From Burkholderiales bacterium (lineage in GTDB: Bacteria > Pseudomonadota > Gammaproteobacteria > Burkholderiales > CAIKXV01), in the NCBI GenBank assembly GCA_019751575.1, contig JAIENF010000500.1, forward strand, positions 1 to 6,520: a stretch of 6,520 bases of DNA. Direction: 5' to 3'. Below, in pieces: positions 5,559-6,520 of this stretch. The translations under genes and the position numbers were made by a program. Under the pieces are notes generated by a model, which saw only the letters and a program-made list of their open reading frames with translations, was not told the origin of the DNA and searched no databases. Positions within the stretch are counted from its first letter, which is position 1. Each line of letters opens with the position of its first letter.

Positions 5559-6139
5559 TGGAAATGCCGATCTTCCCGCTCGGTACGGTGCTGTTCCCGG
5601 GCGGAGTGCTGCCACTGAAGATCTTCGAGCAGCGCTACCTTGAAATGACCAAGGCCTGCGTGCGCGACGGCACGCCGATCGGCGTATGCCTGATCCGTGA
5701 AGGCAAGGAAGTCGGTGCCCCCGCCGTCCCCTCGGGCATCGGCTGCATCGCGCGCATACGCGAGTGGGACATGCCGCAGCTGGGCATCTTCCTGATCATC
5801 AGCGAAGGCACCGGGCGGTTCCGACTCGGGCCGACGCGCGTCGAGCGGTCCGGCCTGCTGGTCGGCGAGGTCGAGCCGCTGCCGATGCCGGAAGATTCGC
5901 CGCGGCCACCGGAGTTCGAGCGCTGCGTCGACATGCTGAAGGTGATCGTCGAGAAGATCGGCGAAGACAAGCTGCCGTCTCCCCCGCGCTACGACGACGC
6001 GTCCTGGGTCGCCTACCGCCTGGCGGAATTCCTCCCGCTGGAATCCCCTGCGCGCCAGCGGCTGCTCGAGATGGACACGTCCGACCTGCTGATGGGCGTG
6101 GTGGCGAAGCTGCTGCGCCAGCAGGGCCTGTCGATCTAG
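5558..6139 (+). CDS. Stand-alone LON substrate-binding (N-terminal) domain protein
   Basis: This is a 193-residue protein made only of the LON N-terminal domain (PUA-like beta fold plus a helical part), without the AAA+ or Ser-Lys protease domains, so it is not a Lon protease. The hallmark is at 5-27: IFPLGTVLFPGGVLPLKIFEQRY. Next come IGVCLIREGKEVG (41-53), ISEGTGRFRL (81-90), and a helical C-terminus with VAYRLAEFLPL (151-161) and RQRLLEMDTSDLLMGVVAKLL (166-186). Such proteins are common in proteobacteria and poorly characterised; they are often annotated 'LON peptidase substrate-binding domain-containing' or 'peptidase S16', and peptidase activity should not be assumed. The ATG at 5558 shares one base with the previous stop (TGATG) and has AGGG at 5548-5551; the ATG at 5564 is less well spaced. 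It is probably the last gene of this transcript. Confidence 0.93.
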   Translation: MEMPIFPLGTVLFPGGVLPLKIFEQRYLEMTKACVRDGTPIGVCLIREGKEVGAPAVPSGIGCIARIREWDMPQLGIFLIISEGTGRFRLGPTRVERSGLLVGEVEPLPMPEDSPRPPEFERCVDMLKVIVEKIGEDKLPSPPRYDDASWVAYRLAEFLPLESPARQRLLEMDTSDLLMGVVAKLLRQQGLSI

Positions 6140-6145
6140 CGGCCC

Positions 6146-6171
6146 GGCAGCCCGGTGGCCGTCGGGCTACC
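6146..6171. terminator. Hairpin between convergent genes, likely bidirectional terminator
   Basis: The arms AGCCCG (6149-6154) and CGGGCT (6163-6168) pair perfectly, with a further G-T inner pair and, after one mismatch, an outer GG/CC pair (6146-6147 with 6170-6171). It lies 6 bases beyond the LON-protein stop and overlaps the stop codon of the convergent minus-strand gene (CTA at 6167-6169). No T-run is seen on either strand, so termination is inferred mainly from position. Confidence 0.45.
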
Positions 6172-6520
6172 GGTCGACGGACGGCGGCAGCCGGGGCGCA
6201 TCGCCTTCACCACCTTCCCCGCCTTCGCGCTCGCGCGCGCGCTGCTGCAACGCGACGCGGGCGACCATGTAGGCCGAGACCGGCGCGCTGACGAACAGGA
6301 GCAACACCACCAGCACCTCGTGCAGGCTGACTTCGCGCTGGGTCATCCAGGCAGCGAGCGAAGAAGCGAAAAGGATCAGGCCCACGCCGAGCGTGGTCGC
6401 CTTGGTCGGCGCATGCATGCGCTGGAACACGTCGTCCAGCCTCAGCAGGCCGATCGACCCGACCAGCGTGAACCCTGCGCCGGCGAGCACCATCAGCGAC
6501 ACCAGCACCTCCAGCAGGTA
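6167..6520 (-). CDS. Monovalent cation/H+ antiporter subunit G (MnhG/PhaG/MrpG), 5' end missing
   Basis: This is the small membrane subunit G of multisubunit Mrp-type Na+(K+)/H+ antiporters, which exchange cytoplasmic cations for protons as part of a six- or seven-protein complex in the inner membrane. The minus-strand frame is open to the window edge and gives 117 residues, beginning YLLEVLVSLMVLAGAGF. Three hydrophobic segments are visible at about 1-23, 41-59 and 65-87. The family motif MHAPTKATTLGVG (35-47), after GLLRLDDVFQR, is conserved in MnhG/PhaG. A GTG at 6506-6508 could be a start, but the homologous sequence continues in the four residues before it, so the true start is probably a few codons beyond the edge. 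The tail (about 90-117) is a charged, Gly/Glu-rich extension (EREGGEGGEGDAP). Subunits A-F would be expected upstream, beyond the right edge. It converges on the rapZ cluster and is likely a separate operon. Confidence 0.92.
   Translation of the reverse strand, partial: YLLEVLVSLMVLAGAGFTLVGSIGLLRLDDVFQRMHAPTKATTLGVGLILFASSLAAWMTQREVSLHEVLVVLLLFVSAPVSAYMVARVALQQRAREREGGEGGEGDAPRLPPSVDR

Noticed and set aside
1..6520. Search for tRNA or rRNA genes, CRISPR repeats, insertion sequences, attachment sites and toxin-antitoxin or defence genes
   Set aside because: Nearly all bases are accounted for by conserved housekeeping genes with consistent base composition, and no repeats or transposase motifs were seen.

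Overview
The window is about 6.5 kb of high-GC DNA (by eye roughly two thirds G+C) from a Gram-negative proteobacterium. The order lptB-rpoN-hpf-ptsN-hprK-rapZ, with a bacterial HPr kinase between ptsN and rapZ, is typical of Betaproteobacteria and also of xanthomonad-like Gammaproteobacteria. The HprK N-terminus looks most like betaproteobacterial sequences, so a betaproteobacterium is my first guess. This rests on remembered families, not on a search.

Layout. Positions 1-593 hold the 3' three quarters of lptB, the ATPase of the LPS exporter; its Walker A lies off the left edge. Positions 712-2190 encode RpoN (sigma-54), 2255-2575 the short ribosome hibernation factor HPF, 2623-3120 EIIA-Ntr (PtsN), 3089-4039 HPr kinase/phosphorylase (HprK, overlapping ptsN by 32 nt), and 4072-4908 RapZ. 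The series continues, through stop/start overlaps, with a secreted protein of Adhesin_E-like type plus a coiled coil (4905-5558) and a stand-alone LON N-terminal domain protein (5558-6139). A convergent gene from the right edge (6167-6520, minus) is the small subunit G of an Mrp/Mnh/Pha-type cation/proton antiporter. A hairpin at 6146-6171 separates the two directions.

How the genes work together. RpoN, PtsN, HprK and RapZ belong to the nitrogen/carbon-signalling PTS-Ntr network. EIIA-Ntr is a phospho-accepting regulator, HprK phosphorylates the phosphocarrier HPr on serine, RapZ is an RNA-binding and signalling P-loop protein, and HPF parks ribosomes in slow growth. All catalytic motifs I could check are intact. 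The partners HPr and Enzyme I are not in the window.

Most notable signals. (1) A near-perfect sigma-54 promoter (-24/-12, TGGCAC-N5-TTGCT, 503-518) lies inside the end of lptB, pointing at rpoN itself. A consensus TATAAT follows 25 bp downstream, suggesting an autoregulatory double promoter. (2) GC-rich inverted repeats sit in each of the three gaps lptB/rpoN, rpoN/hpf and hpf/ptsN, so hpf is bracketed by hairpins. (3) The rapZ Shine-Dalgarno is buried in a small hairpin. (4) An unfamiliar secreted coiled-coil protein is tightly coupled to rapZ. I see no new defence or mobile system, CRISPR array, tRNA/rRNA or insertion sequence. This is mainly a well-known housekeeping and regulatory cluster with some uncharacterised regulation.
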